NCBI GenBank assembly: GCA_030374805.1
Contig: JARGSG010000194.1
Location: forward strand, 1-64,000
DNA from: Gracilaria gracilis
Taxonomy: Eukaryota > Rhodophyta > Florideophyceae > Gracilariales > Gracilariaceae
Direction of reading: 5' to 3'
Length of the DNA: 64,000 nucleotides
Part shown: positions 20,173-30,756 of the stretch, one piece after another
How the letters are laid out: each line of letters begins with the position of its first letter
Position numbering within the stretch: position 1 is the first letter of the stretch
The notes under the pieces: model-generated
Databases searched by the model: none
Seen by the model: the letters and a program-made list of their open reading frames with translations, nothing else
What the model was told of the DNA's origin: nothing
Program-made: the position numbers and the translations under genes

Positions 20173-22011
20173 ATGATCGACAAGTTCATCTTTCTGCTCT
20201 TGTCGCTCGCCTTCATCTGCCAAGTATCGGCCACTTCGAAGCTTCACCACGCCTCATCCTCCACCGGCTCGCCCACCGTTCTGCGCGGCAAGACGCTCAT
20301 CGGCGTCGCACCAGCCGCCGCACCCGCTAGTGCGGGCTCGCCCAATCTACAGCTGTTGCAAGCACCCCCACCAACTCAGCGAGTGCTCGAATTCGCCGTC
20401 GAATTGAAGCAAGACGCCGTTGTGTTCGACGAGCTTGTCGAAGATGGCGTACAGGTAGTCTCCTGTTCCCGTGATGCGGCAGCTCGAAAGGCCACCATTC
20501 GTCTCAGTGGCGCCAGTTTGGACGCCTCGGATTTCCAAAAGGGCACTGCGTTCGTCATTGACGTGGACGACTGGGAAAACAACTGTGCCAAAGTGTTGCC
20601 AGTCGAAGGCGTTGACGAGGCAGATGACGCACTATTTTATGTCATCAGCAGCATGACCGCCGACGGCCAGACGGTCTCTTTAGACATGGATATTGTTTCC
20701 GGATCGGAGGTTGCGCCTACGGTCGATATTGATATCGTCGAGGAGCCTGCTTTCGTCACGTCGTTGCCCAAGAAGGTGGTGTTTGACGACAGCCCCTTGT
20801 TCGCCGCCACAGAGTCGCTGTTGGCTACCGCCCGAGCATTAGTGCCAAATGACACGCTCCCGGTTGTCACCCGCCCCAGTATCTCTGCCAAGACGAGGGT
20901 ACAGCTTTTCCCAGGCGCTGAACTGAATGTAGACGCCTCCCTTTCGGCAAGCGTGAACAAGTTCAAGGTGAAGCGTCTGCGCAAGACAGAAGTGCAGTGG
21001 GAACAGAACCTGGAAGCGCGCCTGGACGCCGAGCTCCTTGTTTCAGCCAAGTTTGAAGGCGAGAAGACTGGTGAGCTCTTCCGCAAGCCCATTCCCAAGT
21101 TTGGTTTCTCCGCCAGGATCCCCTTCGTCGGTCGCATTCGTGCTGGCGCGTTCGGAAAAGTGGAGTGGGTAGCTGAGATGGAAGTTGACGCCGCTTTGCG
21201 AGCCAGTATCCACGCGTCTCATCGCAACAAGCAGCGCGTGACGGCCAGGATTATCCCGCCTCGTATGAACTCCAGAAATCTTCTACCGAAGAACGCCGGG
21301 AGTTCGGGAAGGTCGAGCTTGACATTTGAGAACGAAGCGGAGGCAGGCATTACCGGATTCGTGGGTCTGCGACCCGCGATCGGGGTGGAGCTCACTCTCG
21401 GCAAGAAGGGGGTGGAAGGAAACATCGGCGCCAAGCTTGGACTGGAGGCTTCGACGAGGGTCAAGAACCCGCCGTTCACTCCGTTCAGCGGCAGCGGACT
21501 GAAGATCGGAAAGTGCGACCAGTGCCACAGACTACGAGGCGACCTGAGCATCAAGGGCAAGGACCTCGGATTACAGCTGGTGAAGAACGGAAAGGTAAGC
21601 CAGGAGAAGATTCTGGTGGAAGAGTTGTTCGAAATCCGACTGGGAACGCTGTGCGCCATAACGGCTCCCACTTGCGACGGCGGTAGTACGTCGCTTCCGT
21701 CTCCGACCACATTGCCGAGCCCAAGGGTGTGTGCTAGGTGCTCGAGGACGAAGAAGTGCACAAGGGGCTTTTCGTGTGTGAACGGAGTGTGCAAGCGTTC
21801 TCGGAGACGAGGTCAGAGGTGTGGAAAGTGTGCGCGATGCATCTCGAGCTCATGTATTGGTGGACGTTGCCGAAGACGTGGTCCCGTTCCGAGCGGGTCC
21901 CCGGCTCCAGACCTACGTCCCGTTCCGCTCCCGCGGCCGCTTCCTTTCCCGCGCCCGCTCCCGCTTCCTAAGCTCCCGGGCGGGCTGCCAGTCCTGGTCA
22001 GCGCGGAGTAG
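20173..22011 (+). CDS. Large secreted protein with Cys-rich and Pro-rich C-terminus (612 aa)
   Basis: Starts with a signal peptide (MIDKFIFLLLSLAFICQVSA). An Ala/Pro/Ser-rich segment (to about residue 65) is followed by a large region of alternating hydrophobic and charged residues, probably beta-rich (residues about 70-500). A single CDQCHRL motif comes next. The C-terminus has a Cys/Arg-rich block (VCARCSRTKKCTRGFSCV then RCGKCARCISSSCIGGRC, about residues 522-570) resembling a small disulfide knot. It ends with a Pro-Leu/Pro-Arg repeat tail (LPRPLPFPRPLPLPKLP). The layout suggests an extracellular matrix or wall protein. I recognise no catalytic domain and no named family. Single exon, no disruptions, higher GC than the flanks. 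Confidence 0.8.
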   Translation: MIDKFIFLLLSLAFICQVSATSKLHHASSSTGSPTVLRGKTLIGVAPAAAPASAGSPNLQLLQAPPPTQRVLEFAVELKQDAVVFDELVEDGVQVVSCSRDAAARKATIRLSGASLDASDFQKGTAFVIDVDDWENNCAKVLPVEGVDEADDALFYVISSMTADGQTVSLDMDIVSGSEVAPTVDIDIVEEPAFVTSLPKKVVFDDSPLFAATESLLATARALVPNDTLPVVTRPSISAKTRVQLFPGAELNVDASLSASVNKFKVKRLRKTEVQWEQNLEARLDAELLVSAKFEGEKTGELFRKPIPKFGFSARIPFVGRIRAGAFGKVEWVAEMEVDAALRASIHASHRNKQRVTARIIPPRMNSRNLLPKNAGSSGRSSLTFENEAEAGITGFVGLRPAIGVELTLGKKGVEGNIGAKLGLEASTRVKNPPFTPFSGSGLKIGKCDQCHRLRGDLSIKGKDLGLQLVKNGKVSQEKILVEELFEIRLGTLCAITAPTCDGGSTSLPSPTTLPSPRVCARCSRTKKCTRGFSCVNGVCKRSRRRGQRCGKCARCISSSCIGGRCRRRGPVPSGSPAPDLRPVPLPRPLPFPRPLPLPKLPGGLPVLVSAE

Positions 22012-23169
22012 AGATGTGGAGCGTTCGAACCGGAATATATGGCTTTTTCCAGCAGTAGTGCTAGGATCTCAGAGCTCAATATAATAGTATTTTTAGAAAG
22101 CTCACAAAATGAATCGATTAACGTCGAAAAGTTTGGGTTTCTTTGAAAAAATTGTTCGAAGATTAAATTTTACTTTCATAAGCTTTTCTACTTCATGGAA
22201 ATGAAAATGATGATTCAGCCTTTCATTTTGCTTGACTCACCACGTTGGGAGCAGCAGTGAAGGCTCTTGCCAACTCAGACCTCGTCGGGTGTAGCGTTCC
22301 TACCGTCGGTAGATAGCCATAAACGGCTCTGCGCTGCAAGGATCGAACTTCATCATCAATGAACAACTTTCGTGGTTCGCTACATCAGGACCCCGTTCCT
22401 AAAAGCCCTGTGTCATACTCATCATGATAGCCATAACACAACACGCCAAGGTCAAGGTCCTCCAAGCCTTCTGCGCTGGACGTCACGCATACGCACAGTA
22501 ATTTCTGGAATTCCAGGGAACTAGGGCGAAGGCTGACCTGTCTTGTTAACCCACTACTCCCACCATAGGACCAGTGTGGTCTTATTGGGGACTCACTAAG
22601 CGAGTAGAGTAGTGACTCTACGGTGTGACAAAGCATTAATGAGGATAGCTTCGTTCTGTTTCTCCTACTTTCCGAAACATAGAAATCATCAGCGAGCAAC
22701 ACGAGACTGCTTCGTAAACCTTGTTTCTGTGGAAGGCTTTTGCTCGCCTTTAGGAGATAATAGATCCATGCTAACCATTTTTTGTATGGAAAAGTCTGTT
22801 GACTCGTCTTGCATCAATACAGCTTGGGCAAGGACGGCCACAAGAAAGGACAAGTCCAGTAACTTTTGAAAGCAAGCGACACATTCCCTTCGGCAGTATA
22901 CAGGTCAAGCCATTTTTTTCAGAACGTTCTGCATGACACGTAACTAGCAACGTTTCGAAAGCATTTCGGCATCGTTTTTGCCTTTCATGATGATACCGCT
23001 CACCTTTGCTTTTCTCCCGAGCACGATGCTTCATGAACTGCGCTATGCATTCCCAACAATGTGTTCACGGCCAGTTGTGTACAAAAGGATGTAGACTCAA
23101 CTCACTCTCTCTCCATACACTCACTTCACCTTTCTGTCCCAACCGTGGTTTTGTTTCTTCGCTACAAAA
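22012..23169. other. Intergenic, no supported gene
   Basis: Short ORFs only. The 70 bp before 23170 is pyrimidine-rich (CTCAACTCACTCTCTCTCC and onward) and probably forms the leader of the vWA gene. Confidence 0.4.
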
Positions 23170-23850
23170 ATGATGACCATTAGGCTCATTGTGTGCTTTT
23201 GCTTGCTTCTTCGAGTTTCTAAGGCTCTTTCAAACGAGTCAGGCTCGCCATTGGATAATGCCCGGCTTCCGTTTTTACAACGATCTCTTCAAGAGGCAAA
23301 TTGCGGCATAAACTTCTGTTATGCTTTCGCTTCCGGTTCCGGATACTCAACGCAAGATATTGGAAATCAAAGAGATGCTGCTTCCATTCTTGCGTCAGTC
23401 ACAGACTTTTCGCCAGGGCACTTTTACTCTGCAATTGAGTACACTGATCATGTTCGATTCATTTCTAAACGAAAAACGGGGAATGACTTCGTTGTGGCAG
23501 TAAACAACCACGGGTTTCTTAATAACGGACCCTCGCATGTTTCGGTAGGAATGAAGGGCTGCGTCAACGAATTTGCGCAGGCTCCTGGTCGAGTGAACGT
23601 GATGGTGGTGTTTTGGGATGGTATCGAGGAAACTTGTCCTTCCGCTGTAGATTCTGGAGACGTTGTGGAAATCATTTCTGGCAGCAACAACAGGAATCTT
23701 GTTCTGGGAGTGAAATCTGGACGTGGGGGTGATATCCAGGGCACATTCGGACCTAGGAGGAGTTTTTCTGTGGATCAATGGAATAATATGCTCGACGAAA
23801 TTATCGACTTTCTGGACAACGTTTGTGGCGCGGAAAACGTCGATTTTTGA
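23170..23850 (+). CDS. Secreted vWA-domain protein with a degenerate MIDAS (226 aa)
   Basis: Signal peptide at residues 1-20 (MMTIRLIVCFCLLLRVSKAL; a second Met at codon 2 is an equally good start). The rest is one vWA domain: first strand INFCYAFASGSGYST, helix DIGNQRDAASILASV, strand HFYSAIEYTDHVRF, second MIDAS strand VNVMVVFWDGIEET, ending with IIDFLDNVCG. Aligned with the copy at 32363, whose metal motif is DGSES, this protein has ASGSG, so the key Asp and both Ser are replaced. It probably does not bind metal in the usual way and may act through other surfaces (inference). The ORF is intact and single-exon. Confidence 0.8.
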   Translation: MMTIRLIVCFCLLLRVSKALSNESGSPLDNARLPFLQRSLQEANCGINFCYAFASGSGYSTQDIGNQRDAASILASVTDFSPGHFYSAIEYTDHVRFISKRKTGNDFVVAVNNHGFLNNGPSHVSVGMKGCVNEFAQAPGRVNVMVVFWDGIEETCPSAVDSGDVVEIISGSNNRNLVLGVKSGRGGDIQGTFGPRRSFSVDQWNNMLDEIIDFLDNVCGAENVDF

Positions 23851-24573
23851 AATCGCTAATAGAGCGTTGACATCATTTTCTGTTCGAATATTTATGGGTT
23901 GAACTCCCCTTAGTATTATTGGCGACTATTCTCAGTAGTCAATTGATTGTTTGACTGTAATTCTTTAGTGGGAATGGTCACATGGGGAGCTTTTATACAA
24001 ACATTTAAAACGTTCACTACTTTTCTTGAATGGACTCACGCAGCCAAAGGAGTCTTTTATTTTTTCATGGTACCGTAGATTTATCTAATGGTCTACTGTG
24101 TCCTTCAGTATATGAATGTTGAAACTAATTTTAAACTTTCAAAGTAATATTGAAACCCTTTCTTCTGTTTTTCACAAGTGTATTAAAAATATATATCTAT
24201 CACACTATTTTTTTGTGCTAAACAAACCTGAAAGTGCGGTTAAAAAAGTGTCGAATTATATGCCAGTCACTGCTGCCAGAAAAACTTCTTATTCTGTGAC
24301 GAGAAAATAAAACTTTCAATTCCACAAAAATGGCTATGCGTTGGATTACATTTTTCAATATGAGAGAGTTGAATAAGAGTTCTACATTTTTATGTAACTA
24401 CCTATTTTTAAAGTAAATTGATTTCCTCAAAATGCACCAGTTCAAAGCGATATTCATTATCTTGCTACCTCTGCAGCAGATCAAATAAATCTATATGTAA
24501 CTTCCACATACTCTTTAGTCTATTTATAATCAGGCCTAGCGCAACCAATTGGGTCTCTGAGTCATATCGTACC
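23851..24573. other. Intergenic, AT-rich, nothing recognised
   Basis: AATAAA-like strings occur near 24305. There is no ORF with features. A short run of similarity to other repeats begins only at 24574. Confidence 0.4.
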
Positions 24574-24774
24574 ACTGCAGGAAATGTTTTGATTTATATC
24601 CGGATCGATCCGGATATAAATCAAAACATTTCCTGCAGTCTAAGATATGTCTTATCTTAATCCTTGTTTGTTAGCGAGATCTAATATATCCATTGTTACA
24701 TTCCAAATTCGTAGGGCAAACACGTTACGTATATGAATCAAAACGTTTTTATTTTAATTCAAAATGTCCTGCAC
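24574..24774. repeat. MITE-like element with a perfect 66-bp palindrome at one end
   Basis: 24574-24639 is a perfect palindrome with 33-bp arms and no spacer (left arm starts ACTGCAGGAAATGTTTTGAT). At 24754-24774 the inverted partner recurs in diverged form (TAATTCAAAATGTCCTGCACT; its complement starts AGTGCAGGACATTTTGA). This suggests a roughly 200-bp non-autonomous element whose left terminal repeat was duplicated head-to-head. The right part also shares about 36 bp (TACCCTT.GTAGATAGTA.GATAATCGGTTT) in inverted orientation with 40625-40665. Confidence 0.5.
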
Positions 24775-24876
24775 TAAAGGCTACCCTTTGTAGATAGTAG
24801 GATAATCGGTTTGGCCACCTTCTGATGGTCTTGGTGGTTTAGATCCAATTCGGTCCTAGTGTTGTTGATTTTGTTC

Positions 24877-24885
24877 ATGTTGTTT
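24877..24885. repeat. MULE target-site duplication, left copy
   Basis: ATGTTGTTT lies immediately outside the left terminal inverted repeat and is repeated exactly at 31046-31054. Nine bases is the standard duplication length of Mutator-like elements. Confidence 0.9.
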
Positions 24886-25133
24886 GGCCCCCGGAGAATC
24901 TACGCACTGTCCAGGTAGTAGAAAAACCACCTAAAACCTCTGTAGTTATGTAACAAATTACAGTAGATCCTCCCTTCGGACGAGAGCTTCGTCCAGATCC
25001 TCTCTCCATTAAGGCGGCACCAAGTCAGAAGACCCTCCCTAGCTCCAACTCCCATTGGTTCCTCCCCCACACCCGTGACACGTTACGCGTTACCACAAGC
25101 GTCGCCACTTTGCGCGCACTTTTCAAAATCCAA
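24886..25133 (+). repeat. MULE left terminal inverted repeat
   Basis: Pairs with the complement of 30757-31045. Shared strings include GAGAATCTACGCAC.GTCC, AGGTAGTAGAAAAACCACCTA and CTCCCTAGCTCCAACTCCCA. The right copy has extra sequence (about 40 bp) near its inner end. Confidence 0.9.
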
Positions 25134-25928
25134 ATCAACCAGGGCATGACGGGTTGCAACATCACTGTGTTTCGGGGCCCTGTGTTTCCAAGAGCGTGCT
25201 CCTAGGAGTGTCCCAGTTCGCCGCCCGACTAATCACCATTCTACTGCTCTGTTCTTAAGTTCTCAGCTTTTGTTGCCGCTTTGACAAACCCGCTGTGTCT
25301 TTCTTAGCCGCTACCGTTTCAAGCTCCTAGCCTTCTACTTTTGCTTCTACCCTCGCAGTGCTGCTTGCAGACTTTGTGGAACTGGTTTCTACCTATCCCT
25401 TCGAGCTGCTGCGTATGGACCCTTTCGTTCCTGTTTCTCCCTCTCTCTTCACGCTGCTGCTCTAAAACTCGGCCTTTGCTGCCTTTGCTTCTTCTCGTGC
25501 ACTGCAGTTGCAAGGAGACCGCAGCGTTTCTTTCTGAAATCTTCTTCTTTATCTATCGTCACGCCGCCGCTGCTCGTTAATTCTACTTTTCGCTCAAGAA
25601 CCCATTGTCGTCTACTTTCCTCTTTGTCTTGCTACCATCTTTTGTCGCGTCCCTGCCGCACTGGGACCATATCGTCGCTGCGACACCCTGCCATAAGATT
25701 CTCAGCATCTCTTAGCGCGCCGCTACCACCGTGCATTGCTGAGCATCTAGCCGATTGCCGCTGGCGCCCTTGATCCGGGTGGATTGTGCTACAGAACCTC
25801 TCTTCGCGCCGCTTTCGTATTTTGACGCGCGATCATGTTGACGTGCTTGGACAGTCTGGTAAGTGATTGGCATGAATACAAGGATTTTGCAGTTTACCTC
25901 TAACAAAATGGCTAACAATTACGAAGTT
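25134..25928. other. MULE internal non-coding region downstream of the transposase
   Basis: No coding function seen. The plus strand is rich in CTTCT and GCTGCTG strings. Probably the 3' untranslated region and subterminal region of the element. Confidence 0.5.
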
Positions 25929-28635
25929 CTACTGCCAATTTGTGTTGTTTTGATTATCCGGATGGTCGACAACTGCAAGAGCTCTATTGATTGCGTCGCT
26001 GGGTGTTACTACCGGGTTGGAAGACGTCCGTCCACCTCCACGATTAGGTGGGGGAACAGGGGTGTCATCCAATTTCTGTCTCTTTCCTTTTCCTCTTTCA
26101 ACGAATGACTTCTTTCGCTTCCGAGCTCGCGCACCCAACCCGGCATTGGGGTTTTTCACTACGACATTTGAAGCTTGAAGTGGGTCTGACGGAAGATCTG
26201 GGACGGTGACAAGAGTAGGAAGAGGGTCTTGAGGGTTGTTTGGGTACAGCCCAGCGTTGAGCTCTTTCAGACAGTTACGAAGGTATGATTTCAGGCTTTG
26301 GAGAGCAACATCCCCATACGACTGGGCGACGCGGTGCATCTGGTCGCACGAAGATTTGCAGTCCGCGTACGTTGCATAGGCAGTGATCTCCTTCTTTCGC
26401 TGCGTCTCGAGCTCGATAACATGGGCACTACAATCTTTTTGATCGGGAGGTGGTGCATGGGTTGGACCTTCGGCGTTGCGGGTAGTTGGTGATGGAACAT
26501 GATCAGCGTTGCAGCCAGTTGCTGTGGCTCGGAGTTTCAATACGTCTTGAAGAGTCCAATAATCTGGATTTCTGTTCCAGTATGGATGCCACAGGTCGGA
26601 TATGTGCAATTGGGGAGGAAGAACTCGGCGAATATGTGGCCACCGATCGACGGCGTCGTTGAATACGACAAATAAGCGGGTCATATGACCACAAGGAATA
26701 CCGGAGGCGGTCATGTGCCGGCAGCTACACTTTCCCGTAACTTTGTCGGCTGAGCCGGGGAGGGTGTGCAAATAGAGATTATAGTTCCTGTTTGGGTTGC
26801 TATCCTGCGAGTTTGTACGCTCAATTGGGACTGTTCTTGTGAGTGAGAACACCACTAGTGGTTTTTCGGAGGACAACTGCAGATCTTCCACGTCTATATC
26901 GAAGTTGAATGGCGCATCGCGGGTGGGGAGTACTACGGCATCGGTGACCTTGTAGAAAGCGGAGAGTGGAACGCTGTTGTCTAGAAAGTGTGTTACACTG
27001 TACGCCGTGAAGTTCTGGATATGCATCGTTGCAGAATCGGGAGATAGAGGGAGCCCTGAAGTCACGAGTCTGTTTCGAAGCGCTGTATCTCGTATTGTAG
27101 CCTTTCTTCCACGCTGATGCTTCCTCCGTTCCGTCAAAGACACCATTAGTTTCGGAACTTCGCTGAATGGAACGTCATCATTCAGAACGATCTGTCTATA
27201 GGTCGAATGCGAAGCTTCGGAATATCCAGAACCTTGGAACAAGAACCTATGAGGGAGCTTCAGGTCTTTGTAGCAACGCATTAACATGGAAGGGTTATCG
27301 CGATATAGAAACTTGTACCATTGGGGTAAGGTTTCTCTGAACTTATAAAAGTATTGCTCCTCGAATTGTTTTCTCCGCGCTTCGAACTTCTCGATAGTTG
27401 TGCTCTTGCGGAGCACAAACAATTCGCGTCCCATCTCCGTCCCCATATCCGTCCTCCCTACCGACCTACACCATCTTTCCACGTTGGGGCCTTGATTTTT
27501 ATTCAAGTGCCAGACATCCCACATGGTATAAGACATTGGGAACACTTGTCTTAAACCTCCAATTAGTGATGCGCATTGATCCACCGTAAAGGACGACGGT
27601 AAAATTCGCATACACTGCTTGAAGCGCTCCAGTACCCAGACAAAACTCAAGAAGGTTTCGTTTCCCATATAGCCCATAAAAAGTAGTGAGGTTCCCGTCA
27701 TTGTCTCGGCCATTAAAACTGACGAGGGGAAGGTTGAAGCGATTGGCTACCGTTTTGCAGTCCACAGATACCCCAGTCACGATGCCATATCGCTCGTAAT
27801 CGTCGACCCAGGTTTCCAAACACCACGCAACGTATTGGAGGCCGTTATCACTGTCCGTTCGACAGTATATCCTGTGCCTGGGGTTCTGGGTCTGCAAGTC
27901 AAGGAGGTTCTCGTAGAGCCTGAGACACTCTTTGTGCCTCAGATATTGAGTGTCGGATATATATTTCAACCGTTTTCGAAACAAATCCCTGTCCACCATT
28001 ACACCATACTTCGCTTCAAGAAGTTTAAACACTACATTATATTGTAGGGGCAGAGTGTGACGCAGATGTTTTGCTTCGCGCTCCATTTTGGGTGAGAGCT
28101 TACGTCGCAACGCGGTGATTTTCGCTGGATGATTGTGGAGGGCTTTCGCAAAATCAGGACAGAACATAAACTTTTGATGATCCGAGTGAGACACTCGCAC
28201 CCTCCGGACTTTTAAGCTATAGGGGCATTTATAATGCTCATCGAGCATCATAGCGCACTTCATATAGCCCCGTAGCAGTACCTTCTTCCCATTCTTTTCT
28301 TCATATTTAGAATCCCTGATAAAAAGCTTGAATCCAAAGTACTCAGCGATGTACTGGAGATGCTGGAGCACCTCATCCTTCCCAGCTTGATCCATCTGAT
28401 CTAAATAGGCCACGAAACCGCGGCGTACACACTCCTCTGTTGTATACTCCTGTTCACAGTTTGAGCTCTCCCCACTACCCGTAATGGACAGTGATGGAGG
28501 TGGAGAAGCTCTCTCTAAGGAGCCAATGTCAGCGATATTAAACCCCAGAGCGTCCTCGTCACTAGAATGATGTACTGTGTCATTCTGGTTACATGTAATG
28601 TTAGAGTACAAGTGTTTTGGCAAGTGTGTTCGCAT
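25929..28635 (-). CDS. MULE transposase (DDE + SWIM), one frameshift
   Basis: Starts at ATG 28635. The first part has a zinc-coordinating DNA-binding-like region (C127, C137, C159, HNH at 167-169) and then the first catalytic strand TGVSVDCKTVANRF (Asp at residue 292). At about 27675 the frame moves by +1 at TATGGGAAACGAA; removing one A joins FYGLYG to NETFLSFVWVLERF. In the second frame, numbered from 27713, the second Asp is in SSFTVDQCASL (D45), the Glu in GSGYSEASHS (E166), and the SWIM zinc finger is CSCRHMTASGIPCGH (C329, C331, C341, H343). The C-terminal part is basic and low-complexity. The enzyme would cut and paste the element at its inverted repeats. One frameshift in about 900 codons may be a recent mutation, a sequence error or an unrecognised splice. 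Confidence 0.9.
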
Positions 28636-30109
28636 CGAAGAGACATGAGAGTCTTACCTTTTCATTCTTGGCAGTAGTTTCCGCTCTCACTCTCTCGGTT
28701 ATATCAATTACAGAACTGTCTTCTGAGGCGGTGGCGTCTACGATGTCAGGAGATCTTCCATTACTTCCTGCGTCAATGGATATGATCTCCTGAACTCCCT
28801 CACTCCCTTGTTGCACGCTTTGGTGCTGAGTACTCATATACTCACCATCATCTCGGACCCTCTCTGTGCCATGCATCGAATCTATTGGTCGAGAGGGGAG
28901 GTTCTCCATAAAATCTTCTATATCGGAATCCATTCCGTTATCAGCACCGCTTGTCTTCGCATCTACCCCTACATTCCTTGGAGGCGTGAAGGTTATAAAG
29001 GGGATACGCATCGTCGGAGGATCATTCTTTTTTATTGTCATCCGAATTGCTTCCCTTCTTTTGTGCTTATTACCACGCATATCCGGTTCCAGACGCTCGT
29101 GGTTGTGCGTATTAGCACCCGTTAGAATCCACCCCATTTCGTTGAGAAGGGCCTTTGCCATAAATTCCACCTTACATCCGCAGCCAGGATGCTTCTTCTT
29201 GTATCCGAGACACCGCAGTCTCACATTTAGACCGTAGCGTCGCGAGCTTGTCACTCTCTTACAAAATTGAACGCCATATTCGTACCCTTCTATGTCGCAG
29301 AGGTGATAAACATAGTTTGGAAGGTCCAAAACAGTTCTTTCCATTGGTGAAACCTCACCCTTGCCTGTAGCGATCACCTCACGGGGATGAGCTCCCTCAG
29401 TACTCCTTTCACCCTTCACACCCGACTCTCCGTCTCTCAGATCTACAGATTCTGTATTACCACCGGAGCTCGTGTGTTCACCTTGAGTAGGAGCAGGCTG
29501 TCCGTCCACCGTATTCGCTTTGTCTTTATGGACATCATGCTGGTGGCGCCCAATATATATCTTCTCAAGGCGTTGGAAATGAATTTGGGACACGGCCCAT
29601 TCATTGGAGACGGGCAATAGGTGACTGACGGCCATTAACATTCGCACACGAGCTTCGACACAGGCCCAGGGGTAGATCTCTGTAAGGTTGGGTGGATGAC
29701 CAGGAGAGAAGAACATATTGGGCATCACTCCTCGCGTTCGAGCGAATTGATTCATCATTGATAACAGATATGCACCGCAACTATGCGAGTCTGTCCGCTT
29801 CTCGTAACGCAGTACATCTGTCATGTAGTTTTCATTCTTCAAAATCCATTCCTTCTTATCCCGTAGTGCATGATCGATTATTTCAGTTACGAGTAATCTA
29901 CACCTCTCCGAACATTTGTATTGGAGACTGTCTCCCCAGAAGATTTCCCACTTTTTGTCATCAAGTTTTCGAGCCAAAAACGCTCCCCAATGTACACCTC
30001 CTACATTAATAGGGACAACTATCGTAGATAATTCATTCGGACTGGGATAAAGCTTCACTGTGAATCGGGCCTCGAACCTACCAAGAATTTCTAGCTGTCC
30101 TTGGATGAT
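28601..30109 (-). CDS. MULE-encoded C48 (Ulp1-like) cysteine protease fused to a FLYWCH/GCM-like zinc cluster
   Basis: The frame is open from a TAA just above 30109 and has no ATG before the protease core, so its N-terminus is almost certainly the ORF at 30091-30636, joined by a frameshift or intron. Numbering from the GTG at 30058, the C48 triad is visible: H23 in GGVHWGAFLARK, D43 in WEIFWGDSLQYK and C94 in TDSHSCGAYLLSMM. After an acidic linker comes a zinc-binding cluster (C266, C283, CGC at 293-295, HNH at 318-320) of the FLYWCH or WRKY-GCM1 type, and then an acidic tail. Ulp1 enzymes process or remove ubiquitin-like proteins such as SUMO. In transposons the role is unproven. The stop overlaps the transposase start by 35 bp, which suggests one transcript with reinitiation or frameshifting. 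Confidence 0.85.
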   Translation of the reverse strand: MIQGQLEILGRFEARFTVKLYPSPNELSTIVVPINVGGVHWGAFLARKLDDKKWEIFWGDSLQYKCSERCRLLVTEIIDHALRDKKEWILKNENYMTDVLRYEKRTDSHSCGAYLLSMMNQFARTRGVMPNMFFSPGHPPNLTEIYPWACVEARVRMLMAVSHLLPVSNEWAVSQIHFQRLEKIYIGRHQHDVHKDKANTVDGQPAPTQGEHTSSGGNTESVDLRDGESGVKGERSTEGAHPREVIATGKGEVSPMERTVLDLPNYVYHLCDIEGYEYGVQFCKRVTSSRRYGLNVRLRCLGYKKKHPGCGCKVEFMAKALLNEMGWILTGANTHNHERLEPDMRGNKHKRREAIRMTIKKNDPPTMRIPFITFTPPRNVGVDAKTSGADNGMDSDIEDFMENLPSRPIDSMHGTERVRDDGEYMSTQHQSVQQGSEGVQEIISIDAGSNGRSPDIVDATASEDSSVIDITERVRAETTAKNEKVRLSCLFDANTLAKTLVL

Positions 30110-30636
30110 TGCTTATCAAACACCTTTGATAAATCTTCTAGTTTAGAGCCCGTGTCTGCGGGAACCAGAACCACACCATCCAACGGCTCTAACTCTAGAA
30201 TTCCAGCATTCAGTAGGATGGTGCAGAACCAATTATTGCGCTGAGAAGAGTTACCTAAATTAGCGCTAATTACACCATCTTCGTTCGTCGAGTTTCTTTC
30301 TTCAGTGATTAGGTAGAACCATAACCTTTTCAACTCAAGCAATCCCAATTGGCTCTTTCTGTCGAACACAATAGATGTATGGTTCGTGACGTTCCGCAAA
30401 AACTTTGAGAGCCGGCGGACCGTGTTTACAATGCTTTTCTTCTCGGTTGCAGTGAGACCACGCTCACAAGGTAAATTGCTAACCTCAGCGCTGCTCTTCA
30501 CGGAATTACCATCAGAGTCTACCTCATCATCTGAATCCTCATTGCGAGGATCTAGAAATGATACGACTAATGAGTCCAGCGGATCCTCGGCGGGAAATTG
30601 TACAGAAGGATCCCTTGCCTTTCGAAAGGAGAGCAT
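30091..30636 (-). CDS. N-terminal part of the MULE C48 protease gene (181 aa)
   Basis: Starts with ATG at 30636, about 120 bp inside the right terminal inverted repeat, so this is the first ORF of the element. It has an acidic Asp/Ser-rich segment (DPRNEDSDDEVDSDG) and then a helical basic region (EKKSIVNTVRRLSKFLRNV). It runs into a TAG at 30093-30091, while the protease frame opens at 30109 (QLEILGRFEARFTVKLYPSP). The short overlap makes one continuous protein of about 680 aa likely. No domain of its own is recognised. Confidence 0.65.
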   Translation of the reverse strand: MLSFRKARDPSVQFPAEDPLDSLVVSFLDPRNEDSDDEVDSDGNSVKSSAEVSNLPCERGLTATEKKSIVNTVRRLSKFLRNVTNHTSIVFDRKSQLGLLELKRLWFYLITEERNSTNEDGVISANLGNSSQRNNWFCTILLNAGILELEPLDGVVLVPADTGSKLEDLSKVFDKQSSKDS

Positions 30637-30756
30637 TGCAATCTATTAGAGAACTTAGCGCGGTACAAATAGTGTCGACTTGCCACTCAAAGCCGGAGAC
30701 GTAGAGCGAGCTACTTGATGTTGGTTAGTATTTTTGGGCCGTGTATCTCCCATTTG

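Noticed and set aside
27660-27680. GGGAAAC in the MULE transposase as a programmed -1 slippery site
   Set aside because: The needed change is +1 and the phase of the heptamer is wrong for -1 slippage. A plain insertion explains it better.
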